From Molanna angustata (taxonomy: Eukaryota > Arthropoda > Insecta > Trichoptera > Molannidae): DNA of 64,000 nt. Under the pieces are notes generated by a model. It was not told where the DNA came from and did not search any database. It was given only the letters and a program-made list of their open reading frames with translations. The position numbers and the translations under genes were made by a program. Of the stretch, positions 47,994-59,750 are shown piece by piece (position 1 is the first letter of the stretch; each line of letters begins with the position of its first letter). The stretch is from positions 17,558,734-17,622,733 of the forward strand of contig OY754968.1 in assembly GCA_963576475.1 (NCBI GenBank), written 5' to 3'.

Positions 47994-49017
47994 CTAGTTG
48001 CATGTAACACATGAGATCCAACTGTCGATAGCGATAGTATGTATAGTTGAAGAATATGTACCAAACTATAAACCCATAGATACAAATTATTGAATATTTT
48101 CAGATATTTTGTTTTCTATACAACATATGTAGGTATGTATGTCAAGATAGGATAGTATGGAGGAAGATCCTTTTTCCTACCCAGAATATGCAAATAGCAT
48201 GATGGTTTGTATGTATGTTTGGAGATGAAGTATCAAACTATTAAGTCTTCTTACATATTGTGTATAGGCGACTGCCATACAAAATGTATGAAGCGATGTC
48301 GTCACTAAATTCAATTTTTAAAAAAATTGTTAAAAAAAAATTGAGATCTTCTACTACAATGTTAATATTTTTTATAGAAATTAAATTATCTAGTTTGGGG
48401 TGTTTCGGCTTTTTTCGATAATTGTAAAAGTTTTGGAAATATAGGCAGTTAAACTCATAAATTTATCATAAAAAAAATATTTTTCTTAATAAAAAATGTT
48501 TGAGAAACCCTGGAATTTTTTTGAAAAAACTAATTTGAGATTTTGTATTTGTCTATGTTTGTACCAATTTTCAGCGTTCTAGCGTTTATGGTTTCTGAGA
48601 TATATGGAAAAATAAAATAAAAATTCAAAAGTTGATAACCCCTGACTGAAACAAAAATTCAAAATTCCGAGTATAAAAGTTTTGTAGGCCTGTAACTGTT
48701 TATATATTCTGAAATTTTAGGCTCTGTAAATTGAGCGGATCAAAAGTTATAAGGGGGGGACGGACACACACACACACACACAGACACACACACACACACA
48801 CACAGACACACACACGAAATGTTCTACTCCGAATTCTGAGTAAATCCGTGTATGGAACATATATGCTGCGAAGCCTCTAAGTTGGTGTTTTTTGACTTCA
48901 AAGTTGGAAAAGCCGTGAAAAAAGTAGACCTCTCCATACAATTCTCGCGTATTCTGGCTTGATACATTGTCGATATGTTAAGAGAACAAAGTTCTCCTGA
49001 ACAAATCGACAGTTGGA
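47994..49017 (-). mobile_element. Hel-A complete copy
   Basis: 1,024 bp, host A on the left and T on the right, same termini and hairpin as the palindrome copies. Nearly identical to them except for the (CA)n tract (48,764-48,815). Indicates recent family activity. Confidence 0.88.
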
Positions 49018-49739
49018 TAAACCTGTATACAAACACAACAGTAATTTTTTTTTTGTTTTTTGATATTTAATTTATTTTATTATCCTCATTTCGTAAAATT
49101 AATCAAATAAATTATACTTTTTTCACAACAGTGGTTAGTCAATATCAAGTAATTATTTTATGTACCTACCTACCTACTTACTTATATAAATAAACATTAC
49201 GGTCATCATAATTCACCCTTGTTTCTCGCCCCCCCTCCCTGCAAAAAACAATAATAATATCATAGTACTTACGTACTTTCTTTTTAGTAGAATAAAATGG
49301 GTTTTTGAAGATTTTATAAGAACAATATTAAATACTGGTAACATCTCCGGGTTTGTAACATGGTAATCACTATAAACACGTATTAATTAATTAGGCTAAT
49401 TGTTTTAAGCGACATTTTTCGATATTGACAATATCTTTGAAACCAGGGCTGTATTTTTATTGAAAATTAGACTAATATGTCAAGAGATTTTTTTTTGAGA
49501 AATAGTGACCTAACCCAGTTTAAAATATGACCAATAGTTTTTTTAATATTTTTTTTTATAAAAATAAAACTTTGAATGCCTCCTCTTGTAAATTTATAAA
49601 ATGTCGCTTAAAACAAATAGTCTTTCACCCCTCGTTATAGACTTTTGATTTAAACTTGCCAATTTCAATACCCATTCTTGGCACTTTTTGAATAAAGGAG
49701 GCAACGGACTTATCTTTTGTCTGCTGAGTAATAAGATAT
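49018..49739. other. AT-rich, nothing recognised
   Basis: No supported feature. Confidence 0.5.
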
Positions 49740-50460
49740 ACCTACCTACGAGACAAGACGAGGAGCAACAATGAGAAAGTGATGAACAAAGAGTGGTGTG
49801 ACAAGAAAGGATCTGGATCCATAAACAGCGACGGCGTGCCGGGTCCCCGTGAGGACGCGTCGATAGTCCGGAGTGAGATACTAACAAAGGGAGTTGGGAA
49901 CAGCCAGAGTACAATGCAGCTAGCAGCTGTCGTTTACCAGTTACCAGCGGTGCGATGCAGCGTGCCGTATGGCATGTGCACCGCACCGTGCATATACCAG
50001 CAGATAGACCTGTGTGGGTCTGTACCTACTATAGCCACACGATCTGTAGTCTATATGTACATAGGTAGACACGCACACACATTCATATGGATGAACATAA
50101 TACTCTAATATAGGTACATATAGGTAAGTACGTGTACAGCGCACACACACTCGCGCCGGATGGCCGGGCGGACCCGGACCCTAGCAACGGTCTCTTCCTC
50201 TTGCTCTGTAGCTGATATTGATTGCTTGCGGACTGCGGAGGGGTCGCTGCCTCCCAACCCGCTACCCCCTGCCTTCCTACCGCCCCGCTGCACTTGCCTC
50301 AGCGCAAGAGATTCGCCTCTCGGAAGAGCGAGGGTGATATTCGGGGATATCGATTCTTGCCTTCTCGGTGCTTCAAGAATGGATGGATTACCACCACTCT
50401 CCTCGGAATTCGCTCTCGCGTGACCGAGTATCTATACCACACCCCGACCTCGAGGCTACG
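49740..50460. promoter_or_regulatory. GC-rich island pair
   Basis: 49,790-50,000 and 50,150-50,450 are GC- and CpG-rich (GGCCGGGCGGACCCGGACCC) on both sides of an AT-rich (CA)-containing bridge. Open in several frames, no recognised domain; no convincing donor. Candidate regulatory island. Confidence 0.3.
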
Positions 50461-50547
50461 TCATCACAATACTATATTTTTACTTTTTGAATTATGTAGT
50501 TACGACATATGTCATTATTTTATATCTAGTATGTCAAATATTAATTT

Positions 50548-50706
50548 ATCACACACCCAATAACAATTTGCCATGCACATTCTGGAGACTTAGATTGTGA
50601 TATTTATCGTTTCACAGATCAAGACTGAAAACAAAATTAAAAACTGTGTCTCCACCGGGAATCGAGTCAGACATCCAACCAACTGAACCACGAAGGCCGA
50701 CAATAA
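50548..50706 (-). mobile_element. SINE-C copy 4 (minus)
   Basis: The minus strand reads CGGCCTTCGTGGTTCAGTTG, then a B-box region (GACTCGATTCCCGGTGGAGA) and the GTTATTGGGTGTGTGATAAA tail. Confidence 0.75.
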
Positions 50707-50818
50707 TACAAAACGATACCTACGTGTAAAATATCTGTATATACCTAATATGAGTATTGTAGGGTATTATTAAATCAAATGACTATAATTGAGGGTACAG
50801 AAAGATTTATTTGCTTTT

Positions 50819-50878
50819 ACAGAATGATCGTTTCGGCTGATTAAACAAGGCTCTTATCATTCCAAACAATCATTCTGC
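50819..50878 (-). repeat. Short hairpin with CGAAAC motif
   Basis: ACAGAATGAT and ATCATTCTG are inverted around ~40 bp. The minus strand reads TAATCAGCCGAAACGATC. Same layout as the 9.8- and 19.3-kb hairpins, but truncated. Confidence 0.5.
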
Positions 50879-50885
50879 GAATAGT

Positions 50886-51229
50886 AATCTTCGTAGAATA
50901 GTCTGTATAAAAGTATCTTAATTTAATATAACACCAAAATAAAGTTATATTATGTACCTAGGTACCTACTATATCAGCCGTTAACATTGCTAAATAAAAA
51001 TATCATTAATATTTTATCTGTTTTAGAGATAATTTGCAATTTTAATGTTGTTTTTATTTATTTTTAATCACACCATATTTACAATGACAACAATTAGATT
51101 ACTGCTGCCCAACTAGGAAATCCTGTTCTAGAGCCAGCATTTTAGCGACAATATATTATAAGCAATTATGAACCAGGAAATAGTTCCCGCGATCTACATT
51201 AAAAAGGTACACAATCTCATTATTCTACA
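50886..51229. other. AT-rich, nothing recognised
   Basis: No supported feature. Confidence 0.5.
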
Positions 51230-51620
51230 CTCACAATCACCACCTCAAGAGACATCCTAGGAGGTAGCACACACAAGATAGGTCAACCAGGACCTAATGT
51301 CCGTTTTAAATTAATTGATCGCGATTTGTTGTGATGATCATCAGTTCATAAGATCGTAGGTATTTGTTATATAGACTGTGGGACGGAGAGGCAGACTCTG
51401 AGACATGTCGTGTCCGAGTGTACTCTTAGGGCATATGGGGCCATGGGGGTGAAACATCTGATTTTATGTGCCTAAATGAAGCGGCGATAACATATATAAA
51501 GACTCTCAATTTTAAACTCTGACAAACAATTATAGAACAGATTAATGTGATGTACTTTTATAATATAGGCCAAGACTCCTGCAATAAAAATCGCATATAA
51601 AACGGTCAACAAAGTCATCA
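51230..51620 (+). pseudogene. LINE C-terminal zinc-knuckle region, decayed
   Basis: DCGTERQTLRHVVSECTLRA resembles the C.CG..Q...H....C. motif after the RNase-H/RT region of Jockey/R1-group LINEs. Frame is short. Confidence 0.5.
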
Positions 51621-51689
51621 AAAAAAAATCTTTCAAAATCATAGTGTATCTATGTCTATTAATATTATGTATATCAGAGTGAATGTAGC

Positions 51690-52010
51690 ATAATACCAGT
51701 TATAAATGATCGCAACATATCAAAGGAAGCTAAAGTTGCCATTCATAATGCTATCTTAGTGCCAATCTTGACGCATGCAAGTGAAACCTGGACATGGCAG
51801 AAGTCGCACGAAAGCTGAATAAATGCAGTTGAAATGAGATCGCTAAAAAGAATCTGTAATAGGACGATGTATGACAGATTTAACAAACAAACATGTATAA
51901 GACGATGTATGAATGTCGACGAGGCGATGAATGTGTGTCAAGATAAGTGGCGTTCGGCTCTCTCTGCCTACCCCGCGAGGGACATGGCGTGATGGTATGT
52001 ATAAATATAT
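51690..52010 (+). pseudogene. RTE-like LINE (L1), with internal deletion
   Basis: SKEAKVAIHNAILVPILTHA then SETWTWQKSHES*INAVEMR, then SLKRICNRTMYDRFN fused directly to KQTCIRRCMNVDEAMNVCQD and KWRSALSAYPARDMA. The WFGH...GRGRPRK segment present in other copies is missing (~200 bp deletion). Ends in (ATGT) tail. Confidence 0.82.
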
Positions 52011-52054
52011 TATAATTTGTAGCACCGGCCGGACAATCGAAAATACAACAGTCA

Positions 52055-52215
52055 ATAGTTCAGCAATGAGGTTCAACACACTTTCTGAATGTTATGCCTT
52101 TTAGGTGAGACGTGACTGCTGTGTGGGGATGAGTTTATAAGGTAATGCACAACCGCACACCTGTCGCTGGTTTCCTACGTTGTGAAACGTGATGGTAAAT
52201 GAATGAATGAATAAG
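52055..52215 (+). repeat. SINE-D-like repeat, copy 2
   Basis: AATGAGGTTCAACACACTTT, CTTTTAGGTGAGACG.GACTG and CACACCTGTCGCTGGTTTCC; tail GTGATGGTAAATGAATGAAT. Confidence 0.65.
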
Positions 52216-52566
52216 AATTTTACGTTGACGTCACATTAATATCATTATTATAAAGCCTGTTCTATCTATATATCTATACGTGAAGCGAAAACTTTAGAAT
52301 CCTTTTTAAGGAAACTTCGTGTACGGAGGAGTTTGATATTTAACATAGTTAAAGTTTACATAATATAATAGGTATGTAGGAGTGAAGAAAGCTATATGTG
52401 TTACAAATACTTCCTAAATTAAATTAAATAAATAAATATTTCATGTCAAACCATAGATTGTTGTTTTAAATTCAAATACATAATATGTTAAATAAAAATA
52501 CATACATACTGTGAAACAATATAAATATATATTTAAACAATAATAGCTATAATTCATTTTGATGCT
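52216..52566. other. AT-rich, nothing recognised
   Basis: No supported feature. Confidence 0.5.
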
Positions 52567-53096
52567 TTTTACTCCTCACTACCCCAAGGTGATATAGTGG
52601 GGAGATATGAATTCGCAATTTTTAAGGTTATTTTTTGTATTGCAGATTATCAACTAGTATCGTGCTGAGATTGTATTCAGAAATTTTCTTCACAATGTAT
52701 CTGTGTGTGAGTGCTGTGCACTGTGATATGTAGGTACCTACGGTGTGTCTATTATACTTTATCGTACCTACGCATTTGTATATTATCTTATACTCACTTA
52801 GGCCCCATTAGACTTTAAAGGAAAACTGATCAGTGCTTCTCATTTTTTTAACTATCAGATATTTTGAAGTGACCCCAAGCTCAGGAAAATTAAAATTTAA
52901 TTTTCAAATTGATAAAAAGGCACATCACTTTTATAAAAAAGCATTGAAGAATTCATTATAAAAGAAATAATTAATAAATATTATAAAGAAAGAAACTTAT
53001 TTCGTGAAAATGCTGAAAATTTTCCATACAAAATTTGAATACTTTATGGTTGACTTGGTAGAGAGGAGTATAGCGTTGGCCACAATTCACTCGTTC
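52567..53096 (+). mobile_element. Hel-B copy 4
   Basis: TTTTACTCCTCACTACCCCA ... ATCAACTAGTATCGTGCTGA ... GCGTTGGCCACAATTCACTC. Ends ten bases before the next Hel-A copy. Confidence 0.7.
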
Positions 53097-53105
53097 TATC
53101 ATAGA

Positions 53106-54134
53106 CTAGTTGCATGTTACACATGAGATCCAACTGTCGATAGCGATAGTGTGAATAGTTGAAGAATACGTAGGTACCAAACTATTTATTTTATTTATTT
53201 TTTATTTTTTCCAGTGTGCAGACCGCAATCTATGTGAGCTAGTATGACAAATGACCTCAGCTATGCGAGCTAAGCTAAACTAACTTAGCTTAGCTTTTGG
53301 TCTGCAACCCGCTTAACACCAAATTATTAAATATTTTAAGATATTTTGTTTTCTATACAAAACATGTAGGTATTAGGTATGTATGTCCTAGTATGGAAGT
53401 CAGTCCTTTTTTCCTACCCAAAATATGAAAACAGCATGATGGTATGTATGTATGTATGTATCCAACTATTGAGCGTTGCCGTAGATATTGTGTAGTGTAT
53501 ACTGCCATACAAATTGTATGAAACGATGTCGTCACTAAATTCAATTTATATATAAAAATTGAGTAGTACTATCATAATGCTCATATTTTTTTTTATAAAA
53601 TTAAATTTTCTTGTACGGGTGTTTCGGCGTTTTTCGATATTTTAAAAAATGGAAATATAGGCAGTTAAACACATAAATTTATAAAAATAAATGTTTTGAT
53701 AAATGAAAAACTCTAGAATTGAATAAATAATAATAATTTGAGATTTAATATTTGTCTATATTTATATCAATTTTCAACGTTCTAGCTTATGTCGTTTTTG
53801 AGATATATGGAAAAATAAAGTAAAAATTCAAAAGTTGATAACCCCTAACTGAAACAAAATATCGAAATTTTGAGTACTTATAAAAGTTTTATATGCTTAA
53901 AATTTTCTATACTTTCTGAAATTTTAGGCTCTGTGAGTCAAGCGGATGAAAAGTCATAAGGGGACACACAGACATACTAAATTAATGTTCTACTCCCAGC
54001 GAAGCCTCTAAGTTAGTGCTTTTGACTTCAAAGTTGAAAAAACATAAAAAATATAGACCTGGCCATACAAATTTCGCGTATTTTGGCTTGATATGTTAAG
54101 AGAAAAAAATTCTCTTAAACAAATCGACAGTTTG
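53106..54134 (-). mobile_element. Hel-A older copy with internal insertion
   Basis: Plus-strand view: CTAGTTGCATGTTACACATG ... AAACAAATCGACAGTTTG. Clearly more diverged than the 34- and 48-kb copies. 53,190-53,325 is extra sequence carrying a GCTAAGCTAA ... TTAGCTTAGC hairpin and GTGTGCAGACCGCAATC ... TGGTCTGCAACCCGCTTAAC. Confidence 0.78.
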
Positions 54135-54589
54135 TGGGATTCGCATCACACAGATTTGATTGTGGCATCGCGTCAACAGAGGCGCACAACTGTCATTTGG
54201 ATTTGTTGACAATTTTCCATATTGAATGCAAATAATACAAAATGCTTAGATTATACATTATAATTCTATGACAAAATGATTATTTTTTTCGGCTTGGTAA
54301 TATCGCATGCTCGGCTCTAACATTATTTTATTTTATTCAATGAAAATAAGAATGAATGAAAAAAATATATAGCCTTTTCTAGGATATACATATCTTAATG
54401 CCAAATTTCACACAAAAAATTTCAGAATTTTCAGATTGAGTAACAAACATCCAAACATTTGAATTTATAATATTATAGAGAAACTTCCACTGTATAAAAA
54501 TGGTTTAAATGTTTATGAAAAAAATCAAATGACATTTTCCATAGAATTATAAGTATAATCTAAGGATATTTTCCATAAAAAAGGCAATC
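54135..54589. other. AT-rich, nothing recognised
   Basis: No supported feature. Confidence 0.5.
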
Positions 54590-54725
54590 ACCGCAATGAC
54601 AGATCCGATCGGATTTTTGCCTCTCCTAGCAACGGCGCGGCGCGGCGTCAGCATTCAGATGATCCGATGCGCGCGCTCCGTCCGATGCCGATCAGTGCAA
54701 TCAGTGGACGCACTTGTATTAATTC
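54590..54725 (+). promoter_or_regulatory. CpG-rich island 1.4 kb upstream of the first coding exon: candidate promoter
   Basis: GCAACGGCGCGGCGCGGCGT and GCGCGCGCTCCGTCCG stand out sharply. Two TCAGT initiator-like motifs follow (GATCAGTGCAATCAGTGGAC, 54,690-54,709). This is the GC-rich island nearest the zinc-finger gene. A donor to pair with the acceptor at 56,087 is not obvious. Confidence 0.4.
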
Positions 54726-54799
54726 CCCATAGAATTATAACAATTACCATACAAAGAATTTTAAAATCGAATGGTACAAAAATAAGAAAAATTAAAATT

Positions 54800-55000
54800 G
54801 TAGTAGAAAAAAGTTTAAAAAAGTACAAAAGCTCGATAAAGTATTATTTAAAAAAAGCTCTCTGGATCACAAAATAACAACTCCCTATAAATTGGACAGA
54901 GTCAACAAAGCGTCTTACTATGACCGATGCTTTGATGTGAGCGATTCTATTAAGTGGAATGTAGGTACTCAAGAGAATGCACTGCCATAAAGCGATAGCA
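54800..55000 (+). pseudogene. LINE C-terminal scrap
   Basis: KKYKSSIKYYLKKALWI resembles the F...VK..L..KA(YY) end of Jockey-group RTs, and GCGTCTTACTATGACCGATG matches 6.3 kb. Weak. Confidence 0.4.
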
Positions 55001-55182
55001 AGCGAGCATTCTTATCACCCCCCCCCCCCCTCCCCTCACTAGTTTGACATTTCGATGTTTCAGATTTGCGCCGCTAGTGAAATTTCGTATTTATTTACAT
55101 TAAAAAACAAACGAAAATACATATTATATTACGAAAAAAAATTTAGGTAGGTTTTAGCCATATAGCCATTTATATAATATAC

Positions 55183-55481
55183 TAGATGTCGCAGTTTTGT
55201 CGCAGCAAGTTTGTATGAATCGGAGTGAGGATTTTTTCCGCGGAACTTTTGACAACAAGGTGGGCAGAAAACATGTTTTTTTATAGACAATAACGACTAA
55301 TGCGAATTGGTTTAGGATTTATTTGTCGAAAAAAATACTTTGTTCATTAAGATTTAGAGAACAGTTATCTAGGAAGTGTTGAAATGTATGGAAAACTGCA
55401 ATATGTTGCCAACTATGAAATCAAACGCACGATATACCATGACTCACTCGTTGCATCTAGTATATTATATGGAAATCTTTG
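55183..55481 (+). repeat. Dispersed repeat R3, copy 2
   Basis: Matches 21,460-21,775 over its length in the same order; ~85% by eye. Confidence 0.8.
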
Positions 55482-56087
55482 ATTTTTAGAACCTGCTTTC
55501 AGTACCTATTTGTCATTATTTTTAAATGTTTGAATTTTCGTTATTTTATAGCTATCCCGAAAAAATATAGGTACCCATTGCAGTGAACATTTTTATTAAA
55601 ATACCAAAACCTTACCTAATGTTTTGGTACCCATTAGAGCTGTAACTATTATTTATAGGTAGATACATCATAATAATATATTATCTCGTTTTATTTCAAA
55701 TCATTCATACATCTCCATTCATTTAATAAACTTTACAAAAATGCTTGTAGATACCTACTATTGAATGAAATTGAAAAAAAAAATTGTCTGGTGTCCAGTC
55801 ATTGACCCATTTTTTTTATTCTATATAATTTTTAAAATTTTACATATTGAAATTGGTACTTACTTACAAATAATTTAATATGTATTGTTTGTAGTTTCAT
55901 TTTCTATTCAATTCAAAACATAAGTATTCTACTATTCTTCTGTAATTTCATACCAATGTCAATTAGTTGAAAAAATGTTAGCAATCAATTACTTTAAAAA
56001 AAAATACAGTAGGTATAGCGATCAGTACTATTCATCAAATAAAGTATTTCACACTTTCTTTAATTATTTATTTTGGTTCTATTTCAG
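55482..56087. other. AT-rich sequence upstream of the first coding exon
   Basis: Ends in the polypyrimidine tract and TTCTATTTCAG acceptor, so at least its 3' part is intron of the zinc-finger gene. Confidence 0.6.
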
Positions 56088-56101
56088 ATTCGAGAAAAAA
56101 A

Positions 56102-57202
56102 ATGGCCTCTCCATCAATGGTGCAGAGGTCAGGAGATACTTTGATTGTGCGGAGTGTAGTGAGTGGAGATCGTCTCTTCATGGATGTACCTCCTTCAATA
56201 CTCAATTCTTCAGTGGGTATTAACAACCAATCTACTTCATCATCTCGTCAACTTTCTCCAAATAATCCGACAGACAACGATCAACAAACGGAAGGAAGTG
56301 ACTTGCCAGAGTGTAAAATTAAAAGGAATTATAACTGTGTTCATGATAATTGTGACTATTTTACTCAAAATCCACGACATTATCTAGTTCATATACGTGA
56401 TGTTCATGATGAAAAAGTTAAAATCTATGATTGTCCTCACTGTTTATACGCTTCTAGGCATTTTCAAAAACTTTTACGTCATATGAAAATGGTTCATGGA
56501 AGTATTCAAGGTGTTGATTTACAAAGTCTTAAAAATGGTGCCAGTCCTGAACAGGAAAGGGCAGAACCAATAGAAACTTTAAGAAGTCAAAAAAAAGACA
56601 ATAGTTCGGACAGTTTGGACGCTCCAGACATGCAAGTAAAACCGAAAGTTCTTCACAGTTGCTCTCTGTGTCCTTTCACAACAGTTCATCCGGGTCAGTT
56701 AACGCGACATGAACGAAAAGATCACATCAAAACCAAGTTTTTTCCATGTTCAAAGTGTAATTATGTTACTCATATCAAAGCTAGATTTACTAAACATGTG
56801 AAATATCATTCTATGCCTATGATTAAGTGTGATGTGTGTGATTTTCGAACTCCCTATAAGTGGAATTTGGATAGACATATGAAAAATCATGGTGGAACTG
56901 GTGCCTTTTACTGTTCCGCTTGCAACTTTACTGCTGATATAAAACAAAGTTTAACAGTCCATGAAATGAATCATCACATTCCACCAGCGGGACAAGGAGC
57001 AAGTGGAGGTGGAGGTGGTGGTGGTAGCGGAGCAGGGGCTGCAAGAAGAAGAAACAAAGTAGGAGGTAGTGATGCTTTGGCTGCAGCCGCAGCTGCTCTT
57101 GCTGTTTCTGCTGAACAGTCTAATCATTATCAACCGCCTGAATCCCCTCAAGATAAATCGTCTGATCTTGACATTGACAACAGTACCGGTGATTCTTTAT
57201 TG
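56102..57202 (+). CDS. chn: Charlatan-like zinc-finger transcription factor, first coding exon (residues 1-367)
   Basis: This exon encodes the N-terminal third of a nuclear, DNA-binding zinc-finger protein. Six C2H2 fingers are visible: C79/C84/H97/H102 (unusual x4 spacing), C111/C114/H127/H132, C187/C190/H203/H208, C216/C219/H232/H236, C243/C246/H259/H263 and C271/C274/H287/H291. A Ser/Asn/Gln-rich N-terminus precedes them; a Gly run (302-308), a basic RRRNK patch and an Ala run (327-332) follow. The ATG has a good insect context (AAAAAATGG). A 3' splice site (TTCTATTTCAG) at 56,077-56,087 puts 14 nt of 5' UTR in this exon. The reading frame stays open upstream to the splice site, so a longer N-terminus from an upstream exon is possible. 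The exon ends with TTG|GTAAAT in phase 0. The layout matches what I know of insect charlatan, a REST-like repressor/activator of neural genes. The family call is strong; orthology rests on memory of motifs, not a search. Confidence 0.85.
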
Positions 57203-58167
57203 GTAAATATTTTATTCTTATCATCTCAGATTTTCCTTCAAATAATAATATATGTATCTTGAAACAATTTGAATATGGGAAAAAAAAGATGAAATACAAT
57301 TGAACTGATTAGTCAAAAATAAAATTACAACCTTTTTAACTAATTTATAAAAATAATAAAGTAAAAAAATACTGTCAGATTTTATCCAGTAACTAGCGGA
57401 CTCGACAGACGTTGTCCTGCAAGGATATTGGTTTGTCTGATATTGGCTGGTTCAGCATACATTAAAATAACCACATACCATCACAGCGTATCCCACAACT
57501 TTGGATAACCAGCGACACGTGTGCGGGTGTACATTGCCTTATAAAGGGCAGCACGACGCATGTGTATATCTTCACGCACCAGTCTTATGTCACCTAAAAA
57601 GACAGTACATTTAGAATGGGTGCTGAAGTATGTAATAATAATTTTTTATTTCAGTTCGATGGTAGATTTCAGTAAGATGCTATTTGGCATGTTATATTTT
57701 TTACTACCCCCCACTTACGGGACACCAGAAAATGATAATAGAGAAAATTTCATCAAAATCACTTTAGCTGTTTAGGAGTTCAGTGACATACACATGTACA
57801 GGAGAATTATATAATACTTATATAAAATTTAATAATGTAACTCCTGTTTCGCATTTTATTGTATGTCTCAAAAGTTATACTGTTTACATAATACCAGGTG
57901 TATGTTTTTTGACAAGTTTTTTTTATATTATTCATTTCCCGTCTTAAAATTCTTGATATAAATTGTGAATATAAACCATCCAGGGACCCACTCAAATACT
58001 TACAAAAAATTTCATCAAAATAAATCCAGCCGTTTAAGGAGGAGTTCAGTGACATATATACAAACGTACAGAAGAAATGTACATGTATAAATATTATGCA
58101 ACATTTCCTTAACGTCGATCATCCTGAAATAATAATCATATTCTGATATTAAATATTTCTTTTCCAG
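57203..58167 (+). other. Intron 1 (between coding exons) of the charlatan-like gene
   Basis: A 965-bp GT-AG phase-0 intron. It contains a minus-oriented SINE-D copy (57,470-57,625) and, at 57,690-57,790 and again at 57,950-58,070, two decayed copies of the retroelement tail containing AATTTCATCAAAAT ... GCCGTTTA ... GAGTTCAGTGACATA. No conserved element recognised. Confidence 0.8.
57470..57625 (-). repeat. SINE-D-like repeat in intron 1
   Basis: Read on the minus strand it matches 61,810-61,980 and 52,055-52,215 (CTTTTTAGGTGA ... GTCGTGCTG ... TTATAAGG.AATG.ACA ... TGTCGCTGG). It ends in the ACGC..TGATGGTATG type tail. Confidence 0.7.
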
Positions 58168-59750
58168 AGTGACAGCAACGATATGGAGATAATAAGTACA
58201 GAAAATAGTAATGACAAATCTTTAAGCGATTTTCCTAACATTAATGGAATTGAAACTAATAGTAAAATTGACAAGTCAGCTGTCACAAATGCGTCTAAAG
58301 AATTATCCCAAAAGGAAGATGATAACATCTCAACTCACCTAAAGAAAATTCCTCGACCTATACCCAATCTTATACCCTTAAATGCACAAACACCAAATAG
58401 CTCTCAAAAAACACAATCAAATGGACCATTAAATTTAAGTTTGATTCAAAATAAATCGTCTGATTTGCTAGACGATGCAAATTCTGTAGATAAACAGGAA
58501 ATGGTTTCTTCTAATAACTTATTTGACTCTGTATGTAATGATGATAGTAATGATAATCCAAATTGTGATAATCTATCAATAAGAGGCAGTGATGAGTCCT
58601 CACAACATTCCATTCATATTTCTACAAAAACTATTTTCAAGAAGAAAAATGCTTCATTTTTCGATAAACTGAAAGAAAAATTAATGACAACCTCAGTAGA
58701 AAGCGGAAATCTTTCATGCAAAGACTGTGGCCATGTATCTAAATGCCTTTCTGAACATTCAGTACATGAAAAAATTTGTACGAATCTAGATGGAAAAGCT
58801 ACCTTGAGTAATTTCTCATCTTCTGGCCTTGGTTCTACGAGATGTCAATATTGTCGACACAGATGCAAATCAAGTTTAGATTTAGTTATTCATATGCAGT
58901 CATGTTCTCTAGCTGGTAAAGATAGAGATTCTCCTGTTAATGTAATAAAAACAGAAGTACCCATTAATCCTGAATCAGAAGAAGAAGCATCTGTGGATGA
59001 TCCACAAGCCCCTCATCCGATGGAAAATGTTGTATTTGTATGGAATTCTATGTTACATAATAATAAATCTCAAACATATGAGACTAACCAGACTAATCCA
59101 AATGATTCAATGGGATCAAGTAATGCATTAGAAGAGAATTCTTTTTCCAAAGATGTTATCACATCTACTCCCACTAATCGGGACATTCCACCAAATTCCG
59201 TTAGCGGAAATGGAAAAAAAGTATTCAAATGTCCTCATTGTGCATTTTGGGCTTCAACAGCATCAAGATTTCACGTACATATTGTTGGGCATTTAAATAA
59301 AAAACCATTTGAATGTTCCCTTTGTTCATACCGATCTAACTGGCGGTGGGATATAACAAAACATATAAGATTGAAGTCAGTACGTGACCCTGATCACTCA
59401 CAAGCAAAAGTTTTAATGACAGATGAAACAGGAAGAAGAAACTATAGTAAATATAATAAATATTTGACATTAATGCAACCTTCTAATGAAGCTTCATCTA
59501 ATGCTAAGAAACAGAAAGATAATGTTGGAAAAATTCCACCAGACTTTGCAGAGACTATTTCTAATATTGAAAAGCAAATTCCCATAACATTTACAGAGCA
59601 AAACTTCCAAGATTCATCAACACTGGAAATTCCATCTCCTTTCCATAAAGATACCATAAATGAAGAAATAAAAACCTCATTTTCAGATGATCAGGATAGT
59701 AACAAGAAAGTTAAAAAATCCATGTGGAAGTGCAAGAAATGCAGTTATAG
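58168..59750 (+). CDS. chn: Charlatan-like zinc-finger protein, second coding exon (residues 368-894 plus two bases)
   Basis: The exon follows TTTCTTTTCCAG and begins in phase 0 with SDSNDMEIIS, so it joins the first exon without changing frame. It is mostly low-complexity Ser/Asn/Asp-rich linker with two C2HC-type fingers (C551/C554/H567/C571; C593/C596/H609/C613), a canonical C2H2 finger (C722/C725/H738/H742), and an atypical finger (C750/C753/H766) whose last His would be distant. The last is followed by the conserved-looking DETGRRNYSKYNKYLTLM block. PLNLS at about residue 454 resembles the CtBP co-repressor motif PxDLS. IKTE near residue 627 fits the SUMO consensus. The final finger begins here (C889, C892) and is split by the intron: the exon ends AGTTATAG|GTATGT in phase 2. 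The CtBP and SUMO readings are inference from short motifs. Confidence 0.87.
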
